Counted from the first letter of the stretch, positions 1-9,911 are shown. The stretch: 64,000 nucleotides of DNA from RAM1 sp050247515 (GCA_050247515.1 JBFWUB010000015.1:1-64000), one strand, 5' to 3'. Notes: generated by a model not told the origin, from the sequence alone. Program-made: numbers and translations.

Positions 1-202
1 CAGCGTGAGGCGAGAAGATGAGGCCAAAACGGCCTGAAAACGCAAGTCGAACGCCGCATCCGGTCGTCACGCGGCGACTTGATGCGCCCGCCCTTCATGT
101 AATTCCGCCTTGTTCAGACCTTCCTTAAAGAATCACCCCATGCGCCCCGGCATCAGGCACCGGCGATTTGCGCTGTCGGAAAACGCCGCGCCGCGCGTAG
201 GT
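1..202. other. Left-edge intergenic sequence, no gene recognised
   Basis: I see no credible coding sequence here. The open frame that runs rightward from about 110 lies antisense to dut and coaBC and is a shadow. A small inverted repeat, AGGCC-N5-GGCCT at 21-35, has no U-tract on either strand, so it is not called a terminator. The stretch is downstream of dut on the minus strand. Confidence 0.5.
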
Positions 203-649
203 TCATGCCTTGCCGGTGGAGCCGTAGCCGCCCTCGCCGCGTTCGCTGGCGGGGAATTCGGTCACCACATGGAACTGCGCCTGCACCACCGGCACGATCA
301 CCAACTGCGCCAGGCGCTCCATGGGCTGCAGCGTGAAGGCGGTGTCGCTGCGGTTCCAGGCGCTGACCATGAGCTGGCCCTGGTAGTCGCTGTCGATCAG
401 GCCCACCAGGTTGCCCAGCACGATGCCGTGCTTGTGGCCCAGGCCCGAGCGCGGCAGGATCAGCGCGGCATAGCCCGGGTCCTTGAGGTAAATGGCAATG
501 CCGGTGGGCACCAGCTGCCAGGCGTTGGGCACCAGCGTGAGCGGCGCGTCCAGGCAGGCACGCAGGTCCAGCCCGGCGCTGCCGGGGGTGGCATAGGCGG
601 GCAACTGGTCCGCCATGCGCGCATCGAGGATCTTGACGTCGATTTTCAT
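203..649 (-). CDS. dut: dUTP diphosphatase (dUTPase)
   Basis: Hydrolyses dUTP to dUMP and pyrophosphate in the cytosol, which keeps uracil out of DNA and supplies dUMP for thymidylate synthesis. The 148-residue length matches the trimeric dUTPase family (about 150). The family motifs are in order: GSAGLDL near residue 23, PRSGLGHKHG at 66-75 (phosphate binding), GLIDSDYQG at 83-91 (uracil pocket), ERLAQLV at 111, and the flexible C-terminal arm GYGSTGKA, with Tyr where many members have Phe. Its ATG overlaps the coaBC stop by 4 bases, so the two genes form one leftward unit. This order (coaBC then dut) is common in proteobacteria. Confidence 0.97.
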   Translation of the reverse strand: MKIDVKILDARMADQLPAYATPGSAGLDLRACLDAPLTLVPNAWQLVPTGIAIYLKDPGYAALILPRSGLGHKHGIVLGNLVGLIDSDYQGQLMVSAWNRSDTAFTLQPMERLAQLVIVPVVQAQFHVVTEFPASERGEGGYGSTGKA

Positions 650-1884
650 GATGGGGTGCGTGAGTGTTGGCGCCGGGCGATCTCGGCCACCAGCTGGCGC
701 GCCAGCACCAGCTTGGAGGCGCGCGGCAGCGGCTGGATGCCCTGCTCGTCGACCAGCAGCATTTCATTGTCGTCCTGCCCGAAGGTCAGCGGGCCGATGT
801 TGCCCACCAGCAGCGGGATGCCCTTGCGCGCGCGCTTGGCCTGCGCGTTGTTCACAAGGTCGTGGCTTTCGGCGGCAAAGCCCACGCAGAACAGCTTGCC
901 GGCGCGGGCCCGCTCGCTCTGCGCGACGGTGTGCAGGATGTCGGGGTTTTCAGTGAAGTGCAGCACCGGGGGCTGGCCCGAGCCGTCTTTCTTGATCTTG
1001 TGCTCGCTGTGGCTGGCGGGGCGCCAGTCTGCCACGGCGGCGGTGGCGACGAACACATCGGCCGAGGCGGCCTCGCGCGTGGTGGCCTCCAGCATCTGCA
1101 GGGCAGACTTCACGTCGATGCGTTGCACGCCGCGCGGCGTGGGCAGGTGCACCGGGCCGGCCACCACGGTCACTTGCGCACCCGCCTCATGGGCCGCGCG
1201 CGCAATGGCAAAACCCATCTTGCCCGACGAGTGGTTGGTGATGCCGCGGATCGGGTCCAGCGCTTCAAAGGTCGGCCCGGCCGTTACCAGCACGCGCCGC
1301 CCCGCCAGCAGCTTGGGCTGGAAGAACGCCACTACATCCTGCAACAGTTCCGCCGGCTCCAGCATGCGGCCGTCGCCCGTTTCGCCGCAGGCCTGAAAGC
1401 CGCTGCCCACGCCCAGGATGGTCGCGCCGTCGGCCGACAGCTGCGCCATGTTGCGCTGCGTGGCCGGGTGGGCCCACATCTCGCGGTTCATGGCGGGCGC
1501 CAGCAGCAGCGGCACCTTGTCCACCGGGCGCGCCAGGCACATCAGGCTGAGCAGATCGTCGGCGCCGCCATGCACCAGCTTGACCATGAAGTCGGCGCTG
1601 CACGGCGCGACCAGGATGGCATCGGCCTCGCGCGACAGGTTGATGTGCGGCATGCCGTTGGGCTCACGGGCGTCAAAGCCGGACGCATTGTGCGAGCCGT
1701 ACACGGGCCGGTTGCTCAGCGCCTGCATGGTCACGGGCGTGATGAACTGTTCAGCCGCGGCAGTCATCACCACTTGCACGGTGGCGCCCTCCTTGATGAG
1801 CGCGCGGCACAGCTCCGCGGCCTTGTAGCAGGCGATGCCGCCGGACAGGCCCAGCACGATGTGTTTGCCATGGAGATCGGTCAT
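646..1884 (-). CDS. coaBC: Bifunctional phosphopantothenoylcysteine decarboxylase/synthetase
   Basis: Carries out two coenzyme A steps: CoaB ligates 4-phosphopantothenate to cysteine, and CoaC, a flavoprotein, decarboxylates the product. The 412 residues hold an N-terminal CoaC domain (GLSGGIACYKA near residue 13, the active-site histidine segment MPHINL, and the PAMNREMW substrate-clamp motif). The C-terminal CoaB domain begins near residue 195 (AGPTFEALDPIRGITN, HSSGKMG, later KIKKDG). Both halves are full length. The start at 1884 leaves 66 bp to the divergent pyrG start, so the two promoters share that gap. Confidence 0.97.
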   Translation of the reverse strand: MTDLHGKHIVLGLSGGIACYKAAELCRALIKEGATVQVVMTAAAEQFITPVTMQALSNRPVYGSHNASGFDAREPNGMPHINLSREADAILVAPCSADFMVKLVHGGADDLLSLMCLARPVDKVPLLLAPAMNREMWAHPATQRNMAQLSADGATILGVGSGFQACGETGDGRMLEPAELLQDVVAFFQPKLLAGRRVLVTAGPTFEALDPIRGITNHSSGKMGFAIARAAHEAGAQVTVVAGPVHLPTPRGVQRIDVKSALQMLEATTREAASADVFVATAAVADWRPASHSEHKIKKDGSGQPPVLHFTENPDILHTVAQSERARAGKLFCVGFAAESHDLVNNAQAKRARKGIPLLVGNIGPLTFGQDDNEMLLVDEQGIQPLPRASKLVLARQLVAEIARRQHSRTPS

Positions 1885-1903
1885 GCAGCCAAATGTACCA
1901 GCG

Positions 1904-1943
1904 TATAATTTGAATTTCCCACCGAGCGAAGGCCTGCCCTTCG
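1904..1943 (+). promoter_or_regulatory. Candidate pyrG -10 box and leader hairpin
   Basis: A perfect TATAAT lies at 1904-1909, 41 bases before the pyrG ATG, but I see no good -35 at 17 bp spacing. Downstream is a perfect 6-bp inverted repeat, CGAAGG (1927-1932) and CCTTCG (1938-1943), with a 5-base loop. The only purine-rich Shine-Dalgarno-like run in the leader (GAAGG) lies inside the left arm. A transcript starting near 1916 would carry this hairpin 7 bases before the start codon. The regulatory role is inference. Confidence 0.4.
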
Positions 1944-1950
1944 TCCTGAC

Positions 1951-3617
<1,667 letters not shown>

Positions 3618-3621
<4 letters not shown>

Positions 3622-4472
3622 AGCTGTGCGGCTTTGACATCGGGCTGAACCAGCCCTTCTTCCTGATCGCAGGCCCCTGCGTCGTTGAATCGGCGCAGCT
3701 GCAAATGGACACTGCCGGCACGCTGAAAGAGATCACTTCGTCGCTGGGCATCCCGTTCATCTTCAAGAGCAGCTTTGACAAGGCCAACCGGTCGTCGGGC
3801 ACCAGCTTTCGCGGCCCGGGCCGCGACAAGGGCCTCGAGATCATGGCCCAGGTCAAGCGCGAATTGAACCTGCACACGCTGACCGACGTGCACTCCGAAG
3901 ACGACATCGCCCCGGCCGCCGCCGTGGTGGACGTGCTGCAGACACCGGCCTTCCTTTGCCGCCAGACCGACTTCATCCGCGCCGTGGCGCAGTCGGGCAA
4001 GCCGGTCAACATCAAGAAGGGGCAGTTCCTCGCGCCCCACGACATGAAGAACGTGATCGACAAGGCCCGTGCCGCCGCCAAGGAGGCCGGCCTGCCCGAA
4101 GACAGCTTCATGGCCTGCGAGCGCGGCGCCAGCTTTGGCTACAACAATCTGGTGAGCGACATGCGGTCGCTGGCCATCATGCGCGAAACGGGCGCGCCCG
4201 TGGTGTTTGACGCCACGCATTCGGTGCAGTTGCCCGGCGGTCAGGGTACGAGTTCCGGCGGCCAGCGCGAGATGGTGCCGGTGCTGGCACGCGCGGCCGT
4301 GGCCGTGGGCGTGGCGGGCCTGTTCATGGAGACGCACCCCGACCCCGCCAAGGCACTGAGCGACGGCCCGAATGCCGTGCCGCTCAAGCACATGAAGGCG
4401 CTGCTGGAAACCCTGCTGGAACTTGACCGCATCACCAAGAAAAACGGCTTCCTGGAGAACAGCTTTGCCTAG
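3618..4472 (+). CDS. kdsA: 3-deoxy-8-phosphooctulonate synthase (KDO-8-P synthase)
   Basis: Condenses phosphoenolpyruvate with arabinose 5-phosphate to KDO-8-phosphate, the precursor of the inner-core sugar of lipopolysaccharide. The 284 residues match the family (about 280). Recognisable segments are IAGPCVVES near residue 18, FKSSFDKANRSS near 52, GKPVNIKKGQFLAP near 130, and DATHSVQLPGG near 200. The ATG overlaps the pyrG stop by 4 bases. The gene ends in TAG at 4470-4472, inside which the next reading frame has already begun. The presence of kdsA supports a Gram-negative with KDO-containing LPS. Confidence 0.97.
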
Positions 4473-4755
4473 CGCCTACATCATTGCCAACGTTGACGTT
4501 ACGAACCCGGAACAATACGAAGAGTACAAAAAGCTCTCCACAATCGCCATGAAGGCCAACGGCGCGGAGGTCTGCATCCGCGGCGGCAAGGTCGAGGTGC
4601 TGGAGGGCGACTGGAATCCGGCGCGCTTTGTGATGCTCAAGTTCCCCTCGGTCGAGCAGGCCCGGGCCTTTTACAACTCCGTCGAATACGAAGCCGCGAA
4701 GAAGGCCCGCGAAGGCGCTGCCGTGATGCGCATGCTCGTCGTCGAAGGCGTCTGA
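4465..4755 (+). CDS. DUF1330 family small protein
   Basis: A 96-residue protein of the DUF1330 family (dimeric alpha/beta-barrel fold, function unproven). Family hallmarks are AYIIANVDVTNPEQYEEY at the start, RGGKVEVLEGDW in the middle, and RFVMLKFPSVEQARAFYNS. I chose the TTG at 4465 over the upstream ATG at 4423. GGAG at 4454-4457 is well spaced from the TTG, the product then starts exactly where the family fold starts, and the overlap with kdsA falls to 8 bases. The upstream ATG would add 14 residues that read as kdsA out of frame. It sits between kdsA and eno in the same operon; its link to either is unknown. Confidence 0.85.
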   Translation: MPSAYIIANVDVTNPEQYEEYKKLSTIAMKANGAEVCIRGGKVEVLEGDWNPARFVMLKFPSVEQARAFYNSVEYEAAKKAREGAAVMRMLVVEGV

Positions 4756-4786
4756 ACCGTTTACCAACTTTTGAAGAGAAACCGCC

Positions 4787-6070
4787 ATGAGTGCTATCGT
4801 TGACATCGTCGGCCGCGAAATCCTGGACAGCCGAGGCAACCCCACCGTCGAATGCGACGTGCTGCTTGAATCCGGCACCATGGGCCGTGCGGCCGTGCCC
4901 TCGGGCGCCTCCACCGGCAGCCGCGAAGCGATTGAACTGCGCGACGGCGACAAGTCGCGCTACCTGGGCAAGGGCGTGCTCAAGGCCGTGGAGCACATCA
5001 ACACCGAGATCTCCGAAGCCGTGCTGGGCCTGGATGCGTCCGAGCAGGCGTTCCTGGACAAGACCCTGATCGACCTGGACGGCACGGACAACAAGAGCCG
5101 CCTGGGCGCCAACGCCATGCTGGCCGTCAGCATGGCCGTGGCGCGCGCCGCGGCCGAAGAATCCGGCCTGCCGCTGTACCGCTACTTTGGCGGCATGGGC
5201 GGCATGAGCCTGCCGGTGCCCATGATGAACGTGGTCAACGGCGGCGCGCACGCCAACAACAACCTGGACCTGCAGGAGCTGATGATCATCCCCGTGGGCG
5301 CGCCGAGCTTTCGCGAAGCGCTGCGCTGGGGCGCCGAAGTGTTCCACGCGCTCAAGAAAATCATTCACGACAAGGGCATGAGCGTGGCCGTGGGCGACGA
5401 AGGCGGCTTTGCCCCGAACGTGGCCAACCATGAGGCCGCGATCCAGATGATCCTGGAAGCCATCTCTGCCGCGGGCTACACCGCCGGCGAGCAGATCGCG
5501 CTGGGCCTGGACTGCGCCGCCAGCGAGTTCTACAAGGACGGCCAGTACCACCTGGAAGCCGAAGGCCTGTCGCTCAAGTCCGAAGAGTGGACCAACATCC
5601 TCGCGACCTGGGTCGACAAGTACCCCATCATCAGCATCGAGGACGGCATGGCCGAAGGCGACTGGGACGGCTGGAAGGTGCTGACCGAGCGCCTGGGCAA
5701 GAAGGTGCAGCTGGTGGGCGACGACCTGTTCGTCACCAACACCAAAATCCTCAAGGAAGGCATCGACAAGGGCATTGCCAACTCCATCCTCATCAAGATC
5801 AACCAGATCGGAACGCTGACCGAGACGTTTGCCGCCATCGAGATGGCCAAGCGCGCGGGCTACACCGCCGTGATCAGCCACCGCTCGGGCGAGACGGAAG
5901 ACAGCACGATTGCCGACATCGCCGTGGGCACCAACGCCGGCCAGATCAAGACCGGCTCGCTCAGCCGCAGCGACCGCATGGCCAAGTACAACCAGTTGCT
6001 GCGCATTGAAGAAGACCTCGGCGACATCGCGAGCTATCCCGGCCGTGCGGCCTTCTATAACCTCAAATAA
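4787..6070 (+). CDS. eno: Enolase (phosphopyruvate hydratase)
   Basis: Interconverts 2-phosphoglycerate and phosphoenolpyruvate in glycolysis and gluconeogenesis. The 427 residues match bacterial enolase length. The start MSAIVDIVGREILDSRGNPT is typical. Later come VGDEGGFAPN, the metal ligand segments SIEDGMAEGDW and VGDDLFVTN, the catalytic lysine in ILIKINQIGT, and the signature SHRSGETEDSTIAD. A spaced GAGA sequence (AGAGAAACC) precedes the ATG. Position after kdsA and before ftsB is conserved in many beta- and gammaproteobacteria. Its product PEP is also the substrate of KdsA. Confidence 0.98.
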   Translation: MSAIVDIVGREILDSRGNPTVECDVLLESGTMGRAAVPSGASTGSREAIELRDGDKSRYLGKGVLKAVEHINTEISEAVLGLDASEQAFLDKTLIDLDGTDNKSRLGANAMLAVSMAVARAAAEESGLPLYRYFGGMGGMSLPVPMMNVVNGGAHANNNLDLQELMIIPVGAPSFREALRWGAEVFHALKKIIHDKGMSVAVGDEGGFAPNVANHEAAIQMILEAISAAGYTAGEQIALGLDCAASEFYKDGQYHLEAEGLSLKSEEWTNILATWVDKYPIISIEDGMAEGDWDGWKVLTERLGKKVQLVGDDLFVTNTKILKEGIDKGIANSILIKINQIGTLTETFAAIEMAKRAGYTAVISHRSGETEDSTIADIAVGTNAGQIKTGSLSRSDRMAKYNQLLRIEEDLGDIASYPGRAAFYNLK

Positions 6071-6084
6071 GCGCTGCTGCGCCC

Positions 6085-6360
6085 ATGGCGAACCGCGTCG
6101 TCCCGGCCCTGCTGATTGCGCTGCTCGTCATCGTGCATGCGCAACTGTGGTTTGGCCGGGGCAGCGTGCCCAGTGTGTCGCAGATGCAGCGGCAGCTGAG
6201 TGAGCAGAAGGTGCAGAACGAGCAGGCCAAACAGGCCAATGAGCGCGCCGAGGCAGAGGTGCGTGACCTCAAAGAGGGCCTGGAGATGGTCGAGGAAAAA
6301 GCCCGCGCAGAGTTGGGCATGGTCAAGCCCAACGAGATTTACGTGCAGATCGCCAAGTGA
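6085..6360 (+). CDS. ftsB: Cell division protein FtsB
   Basis: Small bitopic inner-membrane protein of the FtsQLB divisome subcomplex, which activates septal peptidoglycan synthesis. The 91 residues show a short cytoplasmic N terminus, one membrane helix (about residues 6-22, VVPALLIALLVIVHAQLWF), then a leucine/glutamate-rich coiled coil (about 30-72). The conserved C-terminal region is ARAELGMVKPNEIYVQ. Location directly after eno is a known arrangement. Its stop overlaps the GTG start of pnuC. Confidence 0.93.
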   Translation: MANRVVPALLIALLVIVHAQLWFGRGSVPSVSQMQRQLSEQKVQNEQAKQANERAEAEVRDLKEGLEMVEEKARAELGMVKPNEIYVQIAK

Positions 6361-6962
6361 GCGAATCCCTCTTCCTGGAGGCATTCACGCTGTGGGGGTC
6401 ACCGACAACCTGGCTGGAGCTTGCCGCCGTGGTCGTCGCCTTGGCCATGGTGGGCTGCAACATCCGCGAAATCCACTGGGGCTGGCCGCTGGCCATCATC
6501 AGCTCGCTGATGTACTTTGCACTGTTCTGGCGCAGCAAGCTGTATGGCGAGGCCAGCCTGCAGATCTTCTTTGTCGTGGTCGCGTTCTGGGGCTGGTTCC
6601 AGTGGCTGCGCGGCCAGCGCGATGACGGCACGTCCCTGCGCGTGGCGCGGCTGTCGCGCCGCGGCCTGCTGTTCACCGTGCTGGCAGGCGCCCTGCTGTG
6701 GCCCATCACCGGCCTGTTCCTCAAGACCTATACCGACACCGACGTGCCCTGGTGGGACGCCTTCCCCACCGCCATCAGCCTGGTGGGTCAATTTTTGCTG
6801 GGGCGCAAATATATCGAGAACTGGGCTGCGTGGATCATCGTCAACGGTGTCAGCGTCGCGCTGTTCATCCACAAGGGTCTGTGGCTCACCGTGGTGCTGT
6901 ATATCGTGTTCATTGCCCTGAGCGTGGTGGGGTGGCGCGCGTGGCAGCGCAGGCTGGCTTGA
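6357..6962 (+). CDS. pnuC: Nicotinamide riboside transporter PnuC
   Basis: Inner-membrane facilitator of the SWEET-like PnuC family that brings in nicotinamide riboside (or a related vitamin) for NAD salvage. The 201 residues contain about seven hydrophobic helices. Family marks are WLELAAVVVALAMVGCNIREI near the start, WGWFQWLRG in the middle and IVNGVSVALFIHKGLWLT near residue 162. The GTG start at 6357 overlaps the ftsB stop. Its own stop overlaps the start of a kinase that could trap the imported substrate, the usual logic for PnuC, which has no energy coupling of its own. Substrate assignment is from family and context. Confidence 0.93.
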   Translation: MSESLFLEAFTLWGSPTTWLELAAVVVALAMVGCNIREIHWGWPLAIISSLMYFALFWRSKLYGEASLQIFFVVVAFWGWFQWLRGQRDDGTSLRVARLSRRGLLFTVLAGALLWPITGLFLKTYTDTDVPWWDAFPTAISLVGQFLLGRKYIENWAAWIIVNGVSVALFIHKGLWLTVVLYIVFIALSVVGWRAWQRRLA

Positions 6963-7618
6963 TGGCCTTGACTGCCTCAACCGCCGTAAAGGTCGCGCTG
7001 CTTGGTGCCGAAAGCACGGGCAAGACGGCGCTGGCAGCGGGCATCGCGGCGCACTGGCGCGGCCAGGGCCAGCCCGTGCACACCGCAGGCGAGTACCTGC
7101 GGGAATGGTGCGACAGCGCGGGCCGCACGCCGCAAGCGCACGAGCAGCCGGGTATCGCGCAGGAACAGGCCCGGCGTGCCCTGCAGGCCCCGCCGGGCCA
7201 CTGGCTGGTGGCCGACACGACGCCGCTCATGATCGCGGTCTACAGCGACCTGCTGTTTGACGACGCATCGCTGTATGACTTTGCCCTGCAGCACCAGCGT
7301 CACTACGACCTCACGCTGGTCACCGGGCTGGACCTGCCCTGGGTGGCCGACGGCCTGCAGCGCGACGGCCCCCACGTGCGCGAACCGGTGGATGCGCTGG
7401 TGCGTGCCGCGCTGGGCCGCGCCGGCGTGCCCTACCGCGTGGTGTACGGCCAGGGCCCGCAGCGGCTGGCCAACGCCCTGTTTGCGCTGGAAGCTTTCCA
7501 GCGCACGGGCATGCAGACACGCCCCTGGACCTGCGAGAAATGCGCGGACCCCGATTGCGAGCACCGCCTGTTCACTGGACTGTTGGCGTCGCGGGCGGCT
7601 GATCCCCCGGCGAAGTGA
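6962..7618 (+). CDS. NadR-like ribosylnicotinamide kinase family ATPase
   Basis: A 218-residue P-loop protein resembling the C-terminal kinase domain of NadR, which phosphorylates nicotinamide riboside to NMN. The Walker A motif is GAESTGKT (residues 14-21). EYLREW follows near 43, and VADTTPLMIAVYSD near 88 gives the Walker B-like strand. The start ATG overlaps the pnuC stop, arguing for translational coupling of uptake and phosphorylation. There is no adenylyltransferase or HTH domain, unlike full NadR. An odd feature is a C-terminal cysteine cluster (TCEKCADPDCEH, about residues 190-201) that looks like a metal site. The last 47 bp overlap convergent hslO. Confidence 0.82.
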   Translation: MALTASTAVKVALLGAESTGKTALAAGIAAHWRGQGQPVHTAGEYLREWCDSAGRTPQAHEQPGIAQEQARRALQAPPGHWLVADTTPLMIAVYSDLLFDDASLYDFALQHQRHYDLTLVTGLDLPWVADGLQRDGPHVREPVDALVRAALGRAGVPYRVVYGQGPQRLANALFALEAFQRTGMQTRPWTCEKCADPDCEHRLFTGLLASRAADPPAK

Positions 7619-8546
7619 ACAGCTGCGCGGCGTCCACCGCGTCAAAACGGTACTGCTTGCCACAGAAATCGCAGCCCACCTCGATCTGCTCGCGCTCGGC
7701 CAGGATGCCTTCGGCCTCGGCCACGCCCAGGCCGCGGATCATGTGGCCCACGCGCTCGCGGCTGCAGGTGCAGGCAAAGCGCGGCGTCTGCGGCTCGAAG
7801 CGGATGACTTTTTCTTCCCAGAACAACCGGTGCAGGATGGTGTCCACGTCCAGCGTCAGCAGTTCCTCGCGGGTGAGTGTGGCCGCCAGAATGGCGATGC
7901 GGTTGTAGTCCTCGTTCAGGCCGATGTCAGCCCCCGCCCCGCCCTCCTGCAGCGCGGCAGTGTTCTTTTCACCCTGCGTGGGCAGGCGCTGGATCAGCAG
8001 GCCCGCGGCCACCTTGTCGTCGGCCGCCAGGATGAGCCGGGTGTCCAGCTGCTCGGACTGCAGCATGTAGTGCTCCAGCACCTCGCTGAGCTTGTCCAGC
8101 TTCTCGTGCTTGTCGCCAAACAGCGGCACCACGCCCTGGTAAGGCTGCTGGCCGGGGAATTTGTCCTTGGGGTCCAGCGTGATGGCGCAGCGGCCCTTGT
8201 TGCTCACATTGACCATGTCGGGCAGCCGCGCGGTCACCGGTACATCGCCCATGACCTTGGCCGTGGCGCGCAGGCTCAGGTCGGGCTGTACCTCCGCCAC
8301 CGCCACCTTGACCGGACCGTCGCCAAACACCTGCAGCACCAGCGCGCCGTTGAATTTGATGTTGGACTGCATCAGCACGCCCGCGGCCGCCATCTCGCCC
8401 AGCAGATCGCGCACGGGCGGCGCATAGGCGCCTGTTTCGCTGTTGGCCGCGCGCCGCGAAAGGATTTCGGTCCAGCTGTCGGTCAGGCGCACGATCATGC
8501 CGCGCACCGGCATGCCGTCAAACAGAAACTTGTGCAATTCACTCAC
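7572..8546 (-). CDS. hslO: Redox-regulated chaperone Hsp33
   Basis: Cytosolic holdase chaperone that becomes active when oxidative stress releases zinc from four C-terminal cysteines. The 324 residues include the core domain (SELHKFLFDGMPVRG at the start, GALVLQVFGDG near 87, LPTQGEKN near 210). The zinc switch is spelled CTC (about residues 264-266) and CDFC (about 298-301), the expected CXC plus CXXC arrangement. The C terminus extends some 25 residues past the last cysteine and overlaps the end of the NadR-like kinase gene antisense. Confidence 0.95.
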   Translation of the reverse strand: MSELHKFLFDGMPVRGMIVRLTDSWTEILSRRAANSETGAYAPPVRDLLGEMAAAGVLMQSNIKFNGALVLQVFGDGPVKVAVAEVQPDLSLRATAKVMGDVPVTARLPDMVNVSNKGRCAITLDPKDKFPGQQPYQGVVPLFGDKHEKLDKLSEVLEHYMLQSEQLDTRLILAADDKVAAGLLIQRLPTQGEKNTAALQEGGAGADIGLNEDYNRIAILAATLTREELLTLDVDTILHRLFWEEKVIRFEPQTPRFACTCSRERVGHMIRGLGVAEAEGILAEREQIEVGCDFCGKQYRFDAVDAAQLFTSPGDQPPATPTVQ

Positions 8547-8550
8547 GCGG

Positions 8551-9075
8551 TCAACCGATCTTTTTCAGCCCACGCGCGAAACGGTGTGCGTTTTCCACGT
8601 AGTGTTCCGCGCTCTGGGCGAGCTTCTGCGCGGCGGCATCGTCCAGCGTGCGCACCACCTTGGCCGGCGCACCGATGATCAGCGAGTTGTCCGGGAATTC
8701 CTTGCCTTCGGTCACGACACTGCCTGCGCCGACGATGCTGTTGCGCCCGATCTTCGCGCCATTGAGCACCACCGCCTGGATGCCGATCAGCGAGCCGTCA
8801 CCCACGGTGCAGCCGTGCAGCATGACCTGGTGGCCCACCGTGACGTTGTCGCCGATGGTCAGGGGCATGCCCACATCCGCATGCAGCACCGAGCCGTCCT
8901 GGATGTTGCTGTTGCGGCCCACGCGGATGGTCTCGGTGTCGCCGCGGATCACGGCGCCAAACCAGACGCTGGCGTTGTCCGCCAGCTCCACCGCGCCGAT
9001 CACCTGCGCACTGTCGGCCACCCATGCGCCGCTGCCCAACACCGGCGCCTTGCCGTCCAGTTCGTAGATTGCCAT
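8551..9075 (-). CDS. Gamma-carbonic-anhydrase-like hexapeptide-repeat protein
   Basis: A left-handed beta-helix protein of the gamma carbonic anhydrase/YrdA family, 174 residues from the ATG at 9075. It is built from hexapeptide repeats ([LIV]-G-X4) from about residue 10 to 140. The three metal-ligand histidines expected for the family are present: one in SVLHADVGM, two in VGHQVMLHGCTVG. I prefer the ATG at 9075 to the in-frame GTG at 9084 because a GGGGTG sequence is correctly spaced before it and the family begins MAIYELDG. Carbonic anhydrase activity is not certain for YrdA-type members. It lies 4 bp upstream of hslO and is probably co-transcribed. Confidence 0.88.
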   Translation of the reverse strand: MAIYELDGKAPVLGSGAWVADSAQVIGAVELADNASVWFGAVIRGDTETIRVGRNSNIQDGSVLHADVGMPLTIGDNVTVGHQVMLHGCTVGDGSLIGIQAVVLNGAKIGRNSIVGAGSVVTEGKEFPDNSLIIGAPAKVVRTLDDAAAQKLAQSAEHYVENAHRFARGLKKIG

Positions 9076-9107
9076 TGCCTGCACCCCAAAAACCTAGAAT
9101 TGTAGGG

Positions 9108-9899
9108 ATGGAACTTCGCCAACGTGCGCTTGCGGCCTTGTGCCTGCCCGACCCTGCCGCCAAGGTGACGGCAACGCGCACGCTGTTTGAGCAAGCCGCT
9201 ACGCTTTTGATAGCAGATCAGGCCCCCTCGGAGCCACCGCAGCTGCCCGGCCGCCCTGCCCGGCCACAGCTGGTCCACCCGGCCAAAGTCCCCAGGCGCT
9301 CCCCTTTCAAGCCCGAGGGGCTGGCCGCGCTGCTGCATGCCATCGCCCACATTGAATTCAACGCCATCAACCTGGCGCTGGACGCCGCCTGGCGCTTTGA
9401 CGGCATGCCGCGCGAGTTTTACCTGGACTGGCTGCGCGTGGCCGCCGAAGAGGCCTGCCACTTCACGCTGCTGCACGACCATCTTCAGGCCATGGGCCAC
9501 AGCTATGGTGACTTCCCCGCCCACGACAACCTGTGGCAGATGTGCGAGAAAACGCGCGGCGACATCGTGGCCCGCATGGCGCTGGTGCCGCGCACGCTGG
9601 AGGCGCGCGGCCTGGACGCCACGCCGCAGATCCAGGACAAGCTGCGCAACGTGAACACACCCGACGCGCTGCGCGCGGTGGACATCCTGGACATCATCCT
9701 GCGCGACGAGATCGGCCATGTGGCCATTGGCAACCACTGGTACCGCTGGCTGTGCGCGCGCGACGGGCTGGACCCGGTGGGGCAATACGGCCTGCTGGTC
9801 GAGCGCTACCAGGCGCCGCGCCTGCACCCGCCCTTCAACGAAAAAGCCCGCAAGCGTGCGGGCTTCAGTGATGAGGAGCTGGCCTGGCTGATGGGTTAA
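9108..9899 (+). CDS. DUF455 ferritin-like domain protein
   Basis: A 263-residue protein of the DUF455 family, predicted ferritin-like four-helix fold with a di-iron type site. Visible ligand-like motifs are LLHAIAHIEFNAI (E and H), VAAEEACHFTLL (E-x-x-H) and ILRDEIGHVAIGN (E-x-x-H). Function is unproven; ferritin-like oxidase or hydrolase roles are guesses. The ATG at 9108 has AGGG just upstream. Residues about 25-40 are encoded by a stretch resembling a dispersed Comamonadaceae repeat. Its 3' end contains a hairpin that acts as an intrinsic terminator on the opposite strand. Confidence 0.8.
   Translation: MELRQRALAALCLPDPAAKVTATRTLFEQAATLLIADQAPSEPPQLPGRPARPQLVHPAKVPRRSPFKPEGLAALLHAIAHIEFNAINLALDAAWRFDGMPREFYLDWLRVAAEEACHFTLLHDHLQAMGHSYGDFPAHDNLWQMCEKTRGDIVARMALVPRTLEARGLDATPQIQDKLRNVNTPDALRAVDILDIILRDEIGHVAIGNHWYRWLCARDGLDPVGQYGLLVERYQAPRLHPPFNEKARKRAGFSDEELAWLMG
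9839..9865 (-). terminator. Intrinsic terminator for the FAD-oxidoreductase operon, inside DUF455 coding sequence
   Basis: A perfect 9-bp inverted repeat, AAGCCCGCA (9844-9852) and TGCGGGCTT (9857-9865), with a 4-base loop. Read on the minus strand it is followed by a run of T (complement of AAAAA at 9841-9845). It starts about 47 bases past the stop of the leftward oxidoreductase gene, the right place to end that transcript. On the plus strand the same bases encode residues near KARKRAGF of the DUF455 protein. Confidence 0.75.
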
Positions 9900-9911
9900 G
9901 CAGCCGAGGGG

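Noticed and set aside
21..35. AGGCC-N5-GGCCT near the left edge as a terminator of dut
   Set aside because: Five-base stem without U-tract, about 170 bases past the gene end.
4423..4464. ATG at 4423 as start of the DUF1330 gene
   Set aside because: It lies inside kdsA, lacks a ribosome site and adds residues foreign to the family; TTG at 4465 has GGAG at correct spacing.
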